A DNA stretch of 64,000 nucleotides, taken from contig NC_019738.1 in NCBI RefSeq assembly GCF_000317515.1, forward strand, positions 3,746,001 through 3,810,000, read 5' to 3'. Within the stretch, counting starts at the first letter, position 1; each line of letters begins with the position of its first letter. Under the pieces are notes generated by a model. It ran no database searches, was not told where the DNA came from, and saw only the letters and a program-made list of their open reading frames with translations. Shown here piece by piece: positions 36,234 to 46,360 of this stretch. Made by a program: the position numbers and the translations under genes. Source of the stretch: Allocoleopsis franciscana PCC 7113 (GTDB lineage Bacteria; Cyanobacteriota; Cyanobacteriia; Cyanobacteriales; Coleofasciculaceae).

Positions 36234-39113
36234 ATGAATCGACAGAACCTGATGCCCTTGAGTCAGAGAAGCATCTGGCGATATATTGCCGTAGTCGGCG
36301 CGATCGCGGTTGCTTACTATGGTGGGGCATACCTCACCGTCTCCTCTCTAGGGCTGGGTTTAGAGGCTTCTCCCTTATGGCCTTCCGCAGGGATTGCCTT
36401 AGCCGGTTTACTCTTGGCAGGAGAGCGTGTCTGGCCGGGGGTGGCACTGGGGTCATTCTTTTGGTGCCAGTCACAGGTATCCTTAACCATGGCTTTCGCC
36501 TTAGCGTTCAGTATCACGTTACAAGCCTTCCTTGGAGCCGAAGTCTTTCGTTGGCTGAAGTTTCGCCCCTCCCTCAAACGGCGGCAAGATGTCTTACACT
36601 TAGTCGTCTGGGGAGCATGGGGTTCGACCCTAATCAATGCCAGCCTCAGTACGCTGATTGGTTGCTTGGGCGGTACTGTTGAGCCTGAGCAGTGGCAGGA
36701 AAACTGGTGGACATTGTGGGTCGGAGACGGCATGGGCATTTTAGTGGTCACTCCCCTGCTGTTAATGGGTCGCCATTGGCTGGGGAACGTGAGATGGATG
36801 ATCGCCCAAATTTTACAAGGGAAACCCTGGGAGTGGGGCAAGAAGTGGTGGTTTCACAGACGATTGAGAGTTGTTCCCCATTCCCCAGCTTTGGACAAGC
36901 CTTCTCAGGGCGAAAAAAACTCCACTCTCGCTGAAGCTGTTATCTGCTTTACCCTGTTGTTTACCCTTTGCTGGTTGGTATTCGCGTTAAAATCAGCCGT
37001 TGATTTGGCTCAATATCCCCTGGAATATCTTCCCTTTCCCTTCGTTGTCTGGGCCGCAATTCGCTTTACTCAGCGAGGTGCAGTGGCGGCAACCCTGATT
37101 GTTTGCACGATTGCCATTTGGGGAGCGATGCAGGGAGTTGGGCCGTTTGTGGCAAATACAAGCATCAAGCAAACGGTTTTATTCTTACAGGGCTTTATGG
37201 GCGTTGTCTCGATTACAGCCTTAGTCCTCGCGGCGGCGGAATCAGAACGTGCTCGTGCCGTAGATTTACTCAAAGAGAGGGAAGCCAGTTTAGCCAATGC
37301 TCAACGCCTTGCACAACTTGGAAACTGGGATTTTTACGAGACGTGCAACAACTCCTGTTTACCTCAGCAGAAATTGCAGTGGTCGGATGAACTTTACCGC
37401 CTTTTTGGTTTTAGTCCTAAAGCCTTCGAGCCGACTTGGGAAACATTGTTTCAAGTGGTTCATCCCGCCGATCGCGATCGCGTAGGACAGGCGATTCGAG
37501 GTGCTTTACGAGAAAATCAGCCCTACTGCCTGGACTATCGAATTGTACGTCCGGATGGTTCAGAACGCATGGTTTGCGAACAATCGGAGATTTACGGGGG
37601 CGGGATTAGGGGCACAGTGCAGGATATTACTGAGCGCCAACGAGTCGAAGCTCAACTTCGCGCCGCCGCCGAGCATGTGAGCGAAGCGGCTGAACGACAG
37701 CGCTTGTTAGGAGAGATGGCGCTGCGGATTCGGCGTTCTCTCCATCTCGATCAAATTCTGAACACAACGGTCGCAGAAGTCCGAGAATTTTTAAAGGCTG
37801 ACCGTGTCTTTATTGGTCAAATTGATGGCATTTCTCAACCCTTAAACGTGAGTCAGTTGTTAGCATCGCACCGAAGTTCATCCCAGAATGTAGCCCAAGT
37901 TGACAGTTCCGAGGAAAACCTACCCTTCAAAAATGCCTTGGACAAACAACCTTCAAACCTTCAAACCTTCAAACCTTCAACCCTGTTAAAAGGTCTAATT
38001 ATTGCTGAATCAGTAGAACCCTGCTATCCCTCGCTTCGTAGCATGGTTATTGAGGATGAGGCAACCATACAAGAATGGCGATCGCGGTTTAGCCAAGGTC
38101 ATGTTATTGCCATTGAGGATACAAAAACTATCCCTTGTTCCTGTCATATTGCCGCCTACCACGCCGAGTATCAAGTTGGAGCCATCCTCGCTGTGCCCAT
38201 TTGGGTGGGGGATAACCTATATGGGGCGTTAGTCGTTAACCAATGTAGCCAGTCCCGTCATTGGCAATCGTGGGAAATTGAGTGGCTTACTTCACTCGCC
38301 ACACAAGTCGCAATTGCCATCCAGCAAGCAGAACTCTATCGACAGATTACAGACCTCGCCGCTCATTTGGAATCCCAGGTAGAGGAGCGAACCCAAGAAC
38401 TCACCGCGAAAATGACCGAACTTCAGGAACTTAACCAACTCAAAGATGTATTCCTGCAAGCCGTTTCCCACGACCTCCGCACCTCTTTGCTGGGAATGTC
38501 AATGGTATTAAAACATTTATATCAATCAGCGGGAGATGGAGTAACCCTATCTCGGCCTATCCTGGAACGAATGATCACAAGCAACGAACGTCAGCTCAAC
38601 TTAATTAACTCTCTATTAGAAGATCATTTTAACGAAGAGCGTCAATTAGAACTGCACCGTCAACCGATACAGCTCACTCAATTGTGTCAGGACTTAATTA
38701 CCGGCTATTCGCCGATACTGGCTCAAAACCAAGCCACTCTGACTCCACAATTACCCGAAAATTGCCCCATGATCGATGCTGATCCAATTCAGGTACGACG
38801 GGTGTTGGAAAACTTGCTCACCAATGCCTTAAAACACAATCCACCAGGACTAAATTTGACCTTGCAACTCCAGGTTGAAGACCAAAAAATTCGCTGCACT
38901 CTGCAAGATGATGGGTTAGGCATGAGCCAAGAACAACAAAACAGCCTCTTCAAACTTTACATTCGAGGTCTGCATACGAAGCACTTAACTGGCATTGGTT
39001 TGGGTTTGTATCAATGTCGCCAAATTATTAACGCTCACGGTGGAGAGATTGGTATTATAAGTAGTTCTAATGCTGGGTCAACCTTCTGGTTCACCCTCCC
39101 ATTAGCTGACTAG
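36234..39113 (+). CDS. MASE1-PAS-GAF sensor histidine kinase
   Basis: 959 residues. N-terminal MASE1 membrane domain (eight or so spans, residues 15-345; PLWPSAGIALAGLLLAGERVWPG is typical), PAS 350-475 ending DITERQ, GAF 500-705 (TVAEVREFLKADRVFI, AILAVPIWVGDNLYGALVV), coiled coil, HisKA with His746 (AVSHDLRTSLLGM, where Pro is replaced by Ser), and HATPase (LENLLTNALKHNPPG, DDGLGM, GIGLGLYQCRQI). Membrane sensor with unknown MASE1 ligand. The GAF domain contains an 8-bp tandem repeat tract (37951-37981) coding for NLQTFKPST. Downstream cupin gene is convergent. Confidence 0.92.
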   Translation: MNRQNLMPLSQRSIWRYIAVVGAIAVAYYGGAYLTVSSLGLGLEASPLWPSAGIALAGLLLAGERVWPGVALGSFFWCQSQVSLTMAFALAFSITLQAFLGAEVFRWLKFRPSLKRRQDVLHLVVWGAWGSTLINASLSTLIGCLGGTVEPEQWQENWWTLWVGDGMGILVVTPLLLMGRHWLGNVRWMIAQILQGKPWEWGKKWWFHRRLRVVPHSPALDKPSQGEKNSTLAEAVICFTLLFTLCWLVFALKSAVDLAQYPLEYLPFPFVVWAAIRFTQRGAVAATLIVCTIAIWGAMQGVGPFVANTSIKQTVLFLQGFMGVVSITALVLAAAESERARAVDLLKEREASLANAQRLAQLGNWDFYETCNNSCLPQQKLQWSDELYRLFGFSPKAFEPTWETLFQVVHPADRDRVGQAIRGALRENQPYCLDYRIVRPDGSERMVCEQSEIYGGGIRGTVQDITERQRVEAQLRAAAEHVSEAAERQRLLGEMALRIRRSLHLDQILNTTVAEVREFLKADRVFIGQIDGISQPLNVSQLLASHRSSSQNVAQVDSSEENLPFKNALDKQPSNLQTFKPSTLLKGLIIAESVEPCYPSLRSMVIEDEATIQEWRSRFSQGHVIAIEDTKTIPCSCHIAAYHAEYQVGAILAVPIWVGDNLYGALVVNQCSQSRHWQSWEIEWLTSLATQVAIAIQQAELYRQITDLAAHLESQVEERTQELTAKMTELQELNQLKDVFLQAVSHDLRTSLLGMSMVLKHLYQSAGDGVTLSRPILERMITSNERQLNLINSLLEDHFNEERQLELHRQPIQLTQLCQDLITGYSPILAQNQATLTPQLPENCPMIDADPIQVRRVLENLLTNALKHNPPGLNLTLQLQVEDQKIRCTLQDDGLGMSQEQQNSLFKLYIRGLHTKHLTGIGLGLYQCRQIINAHGGEIGIISSSNAGSTFWFTLPLAD
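37951..37981 (+). repeat. 8-bp tandem repeat inside the kinase GAF domain
   Basis: Nearly four copies of CTTCAAAC follow each other. The unit is not a multiple of three, so gain or loss of one unit would shift the frame. Confidence 0.85.
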
Positions 39114-39145
39114 GGGCATAGGATAGAGAGGGAAAGACTCATCAA

Positions 39146-39508
39146 TCAACTATCACGATGCACGATGTCAGGAGAAAAGGCTGGCAAACACACGGCAATA
39201 TACTCCGCGCCCTCTGGAGAGGGAGTGCTGTAACGAACCCACTCACCTTTTCGAGCTATTACAGCCTGTCCTGCCTGAACGTCCATCTCGCCCCCCTCGT
39301 ATTCAACATGCAGCATTCCTTTGATCACAACGGTGAATTCGTCAAATTCAGGCTGTTGTCCCGGTTCCATCCAGCCACTCAAAGAGCGCATATGGGCAAT
39401 ACTAACGGCTGAAGTTTGAGTGGATACGCGACCAATGTATTCATCGATGAGTTTGGGCTTGTTGCCTGCTGCTTCAATGCGGTTGGGTTGTTCAATAAGT
39501 TGGGGCAT
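39146..39508 (-). CDS. cupin-domain protein
   Basis: 120 residues with one small cupin barrel: EFDEFTVVIKGMLHVEYEGGEMDVQAGQAVIARKGEWVRYS. The first cupin motif has E and D where metal-binding cupins carry His (PEFDEFTVV), and motif 2 lacks a clear His, so metal binding is uncertain. Single-domain cupins of this type bind small ligands or act as isomerases; no substrate can be inferred. Convergent with the MASE1 kinase. No neighbour suggests a pathway. Confidence 0.8.
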   Translation of the reverse strand: MPQLIEQPNRIEAAGNKPKLIDEYIGRVSTQTSAVSIAHMRSLSGWMEPGQQPEFDEFTVVIKGMLHVEYEGGEMDVQAGQAVIARKGEWVRYSTPSPEGAEYIAVCLPAFSPDIVHRDS

Positions 39509-39670
39509 CGCTAAGGGTTAATGGATAAGGGTTAATCGCTGCTCGTACTAAAAGATAATCGTAAACTCTTCTCAGTCAAAGCCAGTAAGAGTCAGCTATT
39601 TAAAAAATGGTGTATGAAAACATCCTCCGAAGGGAAGATATATTGAAGCTATTGGGTCAAGGGGTCTACC

Positions 39671-42600
39671 GTGAATAAAACTAGGTGTTTTGGGTGGGAG
39701 AGAACGGGTATTGGCATCGCCATTGGGACACTCGCTCAACTATCTGTGGTGATTGCCATTCCTAGTAAACCTACGCTGGCACAAATTACACCGGATACAA
39801 CTCTAGGGGCTGAAGGTTCCCGCCTGACTCCGGGTACCAATGTGCAAGGGCTTCCGGCTGACGTCATCGAGGGCGGCGCACTCCGAGAAACCAACTTGTT
39901 TCACAGTTTTTCCGAATTTAATGTCAATAACGGGCAAAGAGTCTACTTTGCCAACCCCACAGGCATTGAGAATATCTTCAGTCGTGTGACTGGTAATAAT
40001 GTCTCGAATATTCTAGGAACTCTAGGCGTCAATGGTAACGCTAATTTATTCCTGCTTAATCCCAATGGCATTATCTTTGGCTCAAATGCAAGACTCGATA
40101 TTAAGGGTTCATTTTTAGCAACCACCGCTAATAGTTTCCAGTTTCCCGATGGAACCCAGTTTAGTGCCACCAACCCTGAAGCACCCCCCTTGTTGTCGAT
40201 TAATGTTCCCCTTGGAGTGCAGTATGGTTCACAACCCGGAACGATTGCGAGTACAGGGAATTTAACTGTTGGGCAAGACTTAACCCTAGAGGCAGGGAAT
40301 CTAGATTTACAAGGTCAGTTAAGAGCAGGCAGAGATTTAACCCTAGAAGCTCAAGATACAACGCAAGTGCGCGATCGCACCACCCATCCCTTCATCGCCT
40401 CTGCGGGTAACAAGTTAGTGGTGCAGGGTAACCAAAGGGTAGATATCTTTGCCTTGAATCACCCCAACAGTGGCTTCTATTCAGGTGGGGATATGGTGTT
40501 GCGGAGTGCCAACCCGGTGGGAGGTGATGCTCACTATTGGAGTGGGGGAAGTTTTCGGGTTGAACAATTGGATGGAAGTTTGGGTAATCTCTTCAGTCCT
40601 GATGACCCGATTATTTTATCGAGTGGAGATGTCAGTTTAGGAGATTATACGGGTGCATCGTTACATATTTTGGCGGGTGGGAGTGTCACCCTGAGCAATA
40701 TTGAGATTACAGGCACAGACACGGATGCCAATACCATTCACCCAGGGAATACAACCCCCTTTAACGGCACCCAAACCCTTGCCTCCCTTGCCGGCTTGAC
40801 GCTATCGGATGGTACACCCATCACGATTCAAGGTAATACAATTGCCACACTGGATGTGCGGGCTGGTGTGAACTGGGCGGCATTGGGTGGTTTTCCGGCA
40901 CCTGATCCTACAGTCATTGGGACGATACCCAGCCCTTCCACTGCACCTCTATCGAATGCCAACATTACGATCACGGGTACTATTATCAACAAGCAGCCCG
41001 ATGGTTTAGTGTTGTTAACCAACCAGTTCCAGCCGAATGGACTGGTTGGAAACATTCAGGTGAATCGGATATTCACCTCCTCCTTGTTTGACAGCACTTC
41101 CAACAGTGGACGAATTATTATCGACTCTCGTGGAAACTTTACCCCTGTAGGTCGGTTAGACACGAGTACCTTTGGCAGTGGACTAGGGGGTGACATGATG
41201 ATTCGGGCTGCGGGGGATGTGCGTCTGGACGGTGTGGAACTGAGCAGCAATACCTTTAGTAGTGGAAGTGCAGGAAATATTTCTATCGCGGCGCGATCGC
41301 TATTCTTAACGCGGGGAGGTCAAATTACCAGCCAGAGTGGGGATGATGCGATCGGCAATGGCGGCAATATCACCCTCAACCTATCCCAGACTCTATCTGT
41401 GGATAGCGATCGCCAAGGGAGTTGGCCTAGTGCCATTTTTACACAGGTCAATCGACGCTCCCAAGGTGATGGCGGAAATATCTGGATTAGTACTGGGGAT
41501 TTAATCTTAACCAATGGCGGGGAAATTTTAGCCAATAACTTTGGTAACCGACCTGGTGCTAAAGCCGGTGACATTACGATTCGTGCAACAGGTACAGTTA
41601 CTGTGGATGGTTCCCGTCAAAACGATTACTGGATATGGATTAATGATGCGGGCAGTAGAATTGGCAGCAACATCGGATTTGGGGTAGAGGATGGTAGTAG
41701 CGGCGGGAAACAAGCCGGCAGAATTGACATCCAAGCCGCAGGACTAAGCCTTCAAAATGGAGGTTACATCGCCAGCAAAGTTGAGTACAACGAAAATGGA
41801 CAGGGTGGGGATATTTTGCTCAATATCCTTGGAACTCCAGGTAACCCAGGCCAACTTGTAATCAGCGGCGTCAGCGAACGTGAGTACAATCCTAGTGGCA
41901 TTTTCACTGATGTTGAAGCTGGCACGGTCGGGAATAGCGGCATCATTACCATCAATACAGGCGACTTATCTATTACTAATGCTGCTGGCATTGAATCCGG
42001 TATGGCTGGCACAGGGAACAGGGGAGGGGATATTAACATTAATGCGAGTAGGACTGTGGCCTTTGACCGCAGTGGTGTTTTTAGCCGTTTGTCGGGAACC
42101 GCTACACAAGCCGGAAACATTAATATCACCACCCCTAGCTTATCGCTCACGAATTACGCTCAACTCTCTACCAGCACTAGTGGTCAAGGCAACGCGGGGG
42201 ATGTAACGATTAATACTGGCAATGGTCAGGTAACGTTGCAGCAGGGAAGTCAAATTTCCAATGCCATCGAACCGAATGCCACAGGTAGTGCAGGTCGAAT
42301 CAGCCTCACAGCCGGTCAACTGTCACTGATTGATGAGAGTGCCATTGTTAACTCCGTGGGTGAAAAGGCTCAGGGCAATGCCGGGAATACAGAAATCAGT
42401 GTCCCTGGTGGCAACATTACGATCACGGGCAGTGGTAGCCGGATTAGTAACTCGGTGGAACAGGGTGCGGTGGGGAATGGCGGTATCATCACCCTGAACA
42501 CGGGCAACTTGTTTATCATCAATGGTGCTCGTATTGATTCGAGTATGGCTGGCACGGGTGACAGAGGCGGCGATATTAACATTAATACGGAGCGGACTGT

Positions 42601-43753
42601 GGCGTTTGACGGCGAGGGTAGTGGTGCCTTTAGTACCTTGTCCGGAACAGCCCCACAAGCTGGCAACATCAATATCACCACCGGTAGCCTATCGGTGGCT
42701 AATCAAGCTTTAGTTTCTACCAGCACCAGTGGTCAAGGCAATGCTGGGAATGTAAGGATAAATGCCCTTAATACAGTAGCTTTGCACCAACAAGGTGGCA
42801 TCGAAAGCCGGGTGGAATCAACCGGAGTCGGGAATGGAGGCAATCTGGAAATCACAGTTCCCACGATGATTATCACCGATGGAGCTAGTCTCCAAGCCGA
42901 TAATCAGGCAACAAGTAGTAGCTCCCAGGCTGGGAAGATTCAAGTTCGAGTCAATAACCTAATGCTAGATCAGAACGCCGCTATTACCGCTGAAACGGCG
43001 AGTGGCAATGGGGGTGATATTGAGATTACAGCCAACGATCTGAAACTGTACCGCAACAGTGTTATTTCCACCTCGGCTGGTTCTCGGCAAAATCCTGGTA
43101 ATGGGGGCAGAATCAATATTGATGTGAGAAATGGGTTTGTCAGTGCCGTCCTTAATGAAAATAGCGATATTATTGCCAATGCCTTTGGCGGTGCAGGTGG
43201 TAAAATTACGCTCCAAGCACGGCGACTGATTGGACTGCAAGCGCGATCGGGCTTAACGCCAGAAGAACTGCAAGCGCTTCGCTACAATGGCACTAGTGAT
43301 ATTAGTGTCGGTTCCGATGCGGGTTCAGGAACGAACTTACAAAACATCCAAATTGAAACCCAGTCTTCTGACCCTGTTCAGGGACTTATAGAATTGGATG
43401 TAACCCCCGTAGACCCCGCAGGCTTAATTAACTACGGTTGTGCATCTCGAAACAGCTTGGTTGCTAAAGATCAGAGTACTTTCTTCGTCACTGGTAGGGG
43501 AGGATTGCCCCCAACACCCGATGACCCCCTCAGCAGTGGAGCCATGACACCCCCTTGGGTGACTCGTGACATTGGAACAGCGAGTAATGCAGCCCCTGTC
43601 GTAGCACGACCTTCGAGTACAGCAAAACCTCCGCTCGTAGAAGCTCAGGGTATGGTGATTAGTCCTGATGGAAAAGTCATTCTTACCGCCAATGCGGCAA
43701 CGGCTACCCTTCATCCGTCTGGGTTTTCTAGTCAAGGGTGTTCTGGAGAGTAG
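39671..43753 (+). CDS. filamentous-haemagglutinin-type TPS exoprotein (1)
   Basis: 1360 residues from GTG 39671. Signal segment (GIAIGTLAQLSVVIAIPSKPTLAQ) then the TPS domain recognised by a TpsB transporter: TLGAEGSRLTP, EGGALRETNLFHSFSEFNV, FANPTGIENIFSRVTGNN and NANLFLLNPNGIIFG with the NPNGI motif. The rest is a long beta-helix of irregular GN/GG repeats (GNGGNITL, GTGNRGGDININASRTVAF, STSGQGNAGNVRIN). The C-terminus has a Cys-containing part (INYGCASRNSL) and ends near GFSSQGCSGE, as is usual for cyanobacterial members. Secreted to the outer surface or medium. No TpsB is in the window. First gene of a probable three-gene operon. Confidence 0.9.
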   Translation: MNKTRCFGWERTGIGIAIGTLAQLSVVIAIPSKPTLAQITPDTTLGAEGSRLTPGTNVQGLPADVIEGGALRETNLFHSFSEFNVNNGQRVYFANPTGIENIFSRVTGNNVSNILGTLGVNGNANLFLLNPNGIIFGSNARLDIKGSFLATTANSFQFPDGTQFSATNPEAPPLLSINVPLGVQYGSQPGTIASTGNLTVGQDLTLEAGNLDLQGQLRAGRDLTLEAQDTTQVRDRTTHPFIASAGNKLVVQGNQRVDIFALNHPNSGFYSGGDMVLRSANPVGGDAHYWSGGSFRVEQLDGSLGNLFSPDDPIILSSGDVSLGDYTGASLHILAGGSVTLSNIEITGTDTDANTIHPGNTTPFNGTQTLASLAGLTLSDGTPITIQGNTIATLDVRAGVNWAALGGFPAPDPTVIGTIPSPSTAPLSNANITITGTIINKQPDGLVLLTNQFQPNGLVGNIQVNRIFTSSLFDSTSNSGRIIIDSRGNFTPVGRLDTSTFGSGLGGDMMIRAAGDVRLDGVELSSNTFSSGSAGNISIAARSLFLTRGGQITSQSGDDAIGNGGNITLNLSQTLSVDSDRQGSWPSAIFTQVNRRSQGDGGNIWISTGDLILTNGGEILANNFGNRPGAKAGDITIRATGTVTVDGSRQNDYWIWINDAGSRIGSNIGFGVEDGSSGGKQAGRIDIQAAGLSLQNGGYIASKVEYNENGQGGDILLNILGTPGNPGQLVISGVSEREYNPSGIFTDVEAGTVGNSGIITINTGDLSITNAAGIESGMAGTGNRGGDININASRTVAFDRSGVFSRLSGTATQAGNINITTPSLSLTNYAQLSTSTSGQGNAGDVTINTGNGQVTLQQGSQISNAIEPNATGSAGRISLTAGQLSLIDESAIVNSVGEKAQGNAGNTEISVPGGNITITGSGSRISNSVEQGAVGNGGIITLNTGNLFIINGARIDSSMAGTGDRGGDININTERTVAFDGEGSGAFSTLSGTAPQAGNINITTGSLSVANQALVSTSTSGQGNAGNVRINALNTVALHQQGGIESRVESTGVGNGGNLEITVPTMIITDGASLQADNQATSSSSQAGKIQVRVNNLMLDQNAAITAETASGNGGDIEITANDLKLYRNSVISTSAGSRQNPGNGGRINIDVRNGFVSAVLNENSDIIANAFGGAGGKITLQARRLIGLQARSGLTPEELQALRYNGTSDISVGSDAGSGTNLQNIQIETQSSDPVQGLIELDVTPVDPAGLINYGCASRNSLVAKDQSTFFVTGRGGLPPTPDDPLSSGAMTPPWVTRDIGTASNAAPVVARPSSTAKPPLVEAQGMVISPDGKVILTANAATATLHPSGFSSQGCSGE

Positions 43754-43883
43754 TAAACCAGGACAAAATTCTTTGACGCTGCTCCGTCAAATCCAGATGG
43801 GTGTATGGATATATCAGATTTAGCGTACACTGAATCCCCCTTTGGGTGGATATATTGGAACTGTTTGGTTCAAGAGGTCTGCC

Positions 43884-46265
43884 GTGAGTAAAAGTAGCAA
43901 TTTTGGGCTGGAAAGGACAGGTCTTCTAGGAGCCATTTGGGCATTTATTCAACTATGTTTATTCGTTGCTCTTCCCAATATCCCTACACTGGCACAGATT
44001 ACACCTGATACAACTCTAGGGGCTGAAGGTTCCCGCCTGACTCCGGGTGCCAATGTGCAAGGGCTTCCGGCTGAGCTCATCGAGGGTGGCGCACTCCGAG
44101 AAACCAACTTGTTTCACAGTTTTTCCGAATTTAATGTCAACAACGGACAGCGAGTCTACTTTGCCAACCCCACAGGCATTGAGAATATCTTCAGTCGTGT
44201 GACTGGTAATAATGTCTCGAATATTCTAGGAACTCTAGGCGTCAATGGTAACGCTAATTTATTCCTGCTCAATCCCAATGGCATTATCTTTGGCTCAAAT
44301 GCCAGACTCGATATTAAGGGTTCATTTTTAGCAACCACCGCTAAGAGTTTCCAGTTTCCCGGTGGAACCCAGTTTAGCGCTACCAACCCTGAAGCACCGC
44401 CATTATTGTCGATTAATGTTCCCCTTGGGGTGCAGTATGGAGCGCAGCCAGGGACTATTACTGTCAACCAGGCCAATCTGAACGTTGGTTCACAACAAAG
44501 TTTAATTTTACTCGGTGGAGATGTAGAGCTAAATGGCGGAAGATTGAATGCTTCAGGAGGATTGATTGAACTGGGAGGATTAGCAGGTGAAGGCAGCGTC
44601 GGATTGGACGTTGAGGATGGCTTTTTGAGCTTGAGAGATTTTACAGGGACACATGGGAATGTATCCATCAGTGGAAGTACGATATCCGCCACAGCTACTG
44701 GGAATTCTGACACGGCTAGTGGTGATATCCAGATGACTGGGCGTAACGTTCAGATTAGTGATAGCACAATTGCGAGCATCGGCAATGACGAATCCTACGG
44801 CACGATAACGATTAAAGCCTCAGATTCGGTTTTCTTGAATAACGCTATCCTTGACACTCAAAATAAAAATGGTACTGGAGGCGATGTATTGATCAATGCT
44901 CCTAACCAGATTTCAATTGCCAACAGTAAAATTTCTAGCGAAGGATATTTCGGACGGATTTCCATCGGCAGTCTCGACCCCGATGAAGAAGATCCAATTA
45001 AGCCAGGGACAGTTGTAATCGACAACTCTAAATTGACATCTGAGACTGCTTCTACAGATGGAAATCTACCTGACCAGCAGGGCTTAGGCTTAGTCAGCAT
45101 TAGAGCGAGCGACAGTGTTGAGATTAAAAACGGAAGCCAGCTCAACGCTACTACCTCTGGAATAGGTGACGCTGGCAATATCGCCATTTCTGCTCCTAAT
45201 GGCACAGTTGTGATTAATAACAGGAGCAAGCTACTCAGTGAGGCAACAAAAGACGCACAAGGTGATGTTGGCTATATCAAAATCACAGCAAGAAACCTTT
45301 TAATCGATGAGGCTCAGGTAAGCATTAACGATCAGTCGCTCGATAACCCAACAAATGCCACCAATGTTGATATTAATGACCTTGATTCCTTTGATGATAT
45401 TGATTCCTTTGATGATATTGATTCCTTTGATGATATTGAAAAGTTACCTGGAAGGATATACATTAGTGCCGAGCAGATGACACTGGATAATCAGGCCAGA
45501 ATCGAGGCTAATTCTGCATCAGTGGACGGCGGCAACATTTACATTGAAGCCTCAGAGCGGCTGATGCTGCGTCGAGGCAGCCTGATATCAGCTGAAGCTG
45601 ACACGGCTCAACAAGGAGGCGGTGGCAAGGGCGGTAACGTCACAATTAATGCGAAGGACGGGTTTGTGGTGGCAGTTCCCTCGGAAAACAGTGACATCAT
45701 TGCCAATGCCTTTGATGGTGATGGTGGAAAAATTACTATCTTTGCCAATAAGATTTTTGGTCTGAAACGACAGAGAGGGCAGAGTACCAGTCAGCTAAGA
45801 AGCAATCGTAGCAGTGATATTAGTGCCAGTTCTAAATTTGGATTTGAAGGGGAAATAAAAATCAATACCCTAGCTCTTGACCCCGCTCAGGGACTCGTGG
45901 AACTGCCCGTAACCTTAGTAGACCCCACCGGCTTAATCGCCCAAGGCTGTCAATCTCGAAACAATGGGGTTGCCAAAGGGCAGAGTACATTTGTCGCCAC
46001 CGGACGAGGAGGATTGCCCCCCAGCCCTGATGACCTCCTCAGCACGGGAGCCACACCTCCCCCTTGGGTCACTCGTGATAGTGGAAGAGTCAGTAAAGCG
46101 GCGGGTGTCGCTACGTTACCTTCTCGTACACCCACCCCCCCACTTGTGGAAGCTCAGGGTATGGTGATTGGTTCTAAGGGGGAAATCATTCTCACTGCCG
46201 GGGTTACAACCACTACCCCTCATCCATCTGGGTTCTCTGCCTCAGGGTGTTCTGGAGAACGGTAA
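43884..46265 (+). CDS. filamentous-haemagglutinin-type TPS exoprotein (2)
   Basis: 793 residues from GTG 43884, chosen because it aligns with the GTG of the upstream paralogue; the frame extends 14 codons to ATG 43842. Same layout: signal segment, TPS domain (nearly identical to copy 1 at protein and DNA level), shorter and different beta-helix, then the shared tail (GQSTFVATGRGGLPPSPDD ending GFSASGCSGER). An 18-bp tandem repeat codes for DSFDDI three times. The middle part does not resemble copy 1, so the genes share ends but differ in the repeat body. It follows copy 1 by about 90 bases. Confidence 0.88.
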   Translation: MSKSSNFGLERTGLLGAIWAFIQLCLFVALPNIPTLAQITPDTTLGAEGSRLTPGANVQGLPAELIEGGALRETNLFHSFSEFNVNNGQRVYFANPTGIENIFSRVTGNNVSNILGTLGVNGNANLFLLNPNGIIFGSNARLDIKGSFLATTAKSFQFPGGTQFSATNPEAPPLLSINVPLGVQYGAQPGTITVNQANLNVGSQQSLILLGGDVELNGGRLNASGGLIELGGLAGEGSVGLDVEDGFLSLRDFTGTHGNVSISGSTISATATGNSDTASGDIQMTGRNVQISDSTIASIGNDESYGTITIKASDSVFLNNAILDTQNKNGTGGDVLINAPNQISIANSKISSEGYFGRISIGSLDPDEEDPIKPGTVVIDNSKLTSETASTDGNLPDQQGLGLVSIRASDSVEIKNGSQLNATTSGIGDAGNIAISAPNGTVVINNRSKLLSEATKDAQGDVGYIKITARNLLIDEAQVSINDQSLDNPTNATNVDINDLDSFDDIDSFDDIDSFDDIEKLPGRIYISAEQMTLDNQARIEANSASVDGGNIYIEASERLMLRRGSLISAEADTAQQGGGGKGGNVTINAKDGFVVAVPSENSDIIANAFDGDGGKITIFANKIFGLKRQRGQSTSQLRSNRSSDISASSKFGFEGEIKINTLALDPAQGLVELPVTLVDPTGLIAQGCQSRNNGVAKGQSTFVATGRGGLPPSPDDLLSTGATPPPWVTRDSGRVSKAAGVATLPSRTPTPPLVEAQGMVIGSKGEIILTAGVTTTTPHPSGFSASGCSGER
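45384..45437 (+). repeat. three tandem copies of an 18-bp unit
   Basis: GATTCCTTTGATGATATT repeats exactly three times in frame, giving DSFDDI three times in an acidic loop of the second exoprotein. Confidence 0.95.
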
Positions 46266-46360
46266 AGCATTTTATCGTTTCTATGGGCAAGAGTAGGAGA
46301 CATGATGAACCTCCTCGCCTTCATGTTCATTAATTGAATTCAACAAATTTACGGATCAAG

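Noticed and set aside
36317-36841. 174-codon minus-strand frame opposite the MASE1 domain
   Set aside because: Antisense to a well-supported membrane domain; composition is Lys/Pro/Ser-rich and not protein-like.
37951-37981. CRISPR or VNTR array
   Set aside because: Units are only 8 bp and contiguous; kept as a coding tandem repeat instead.
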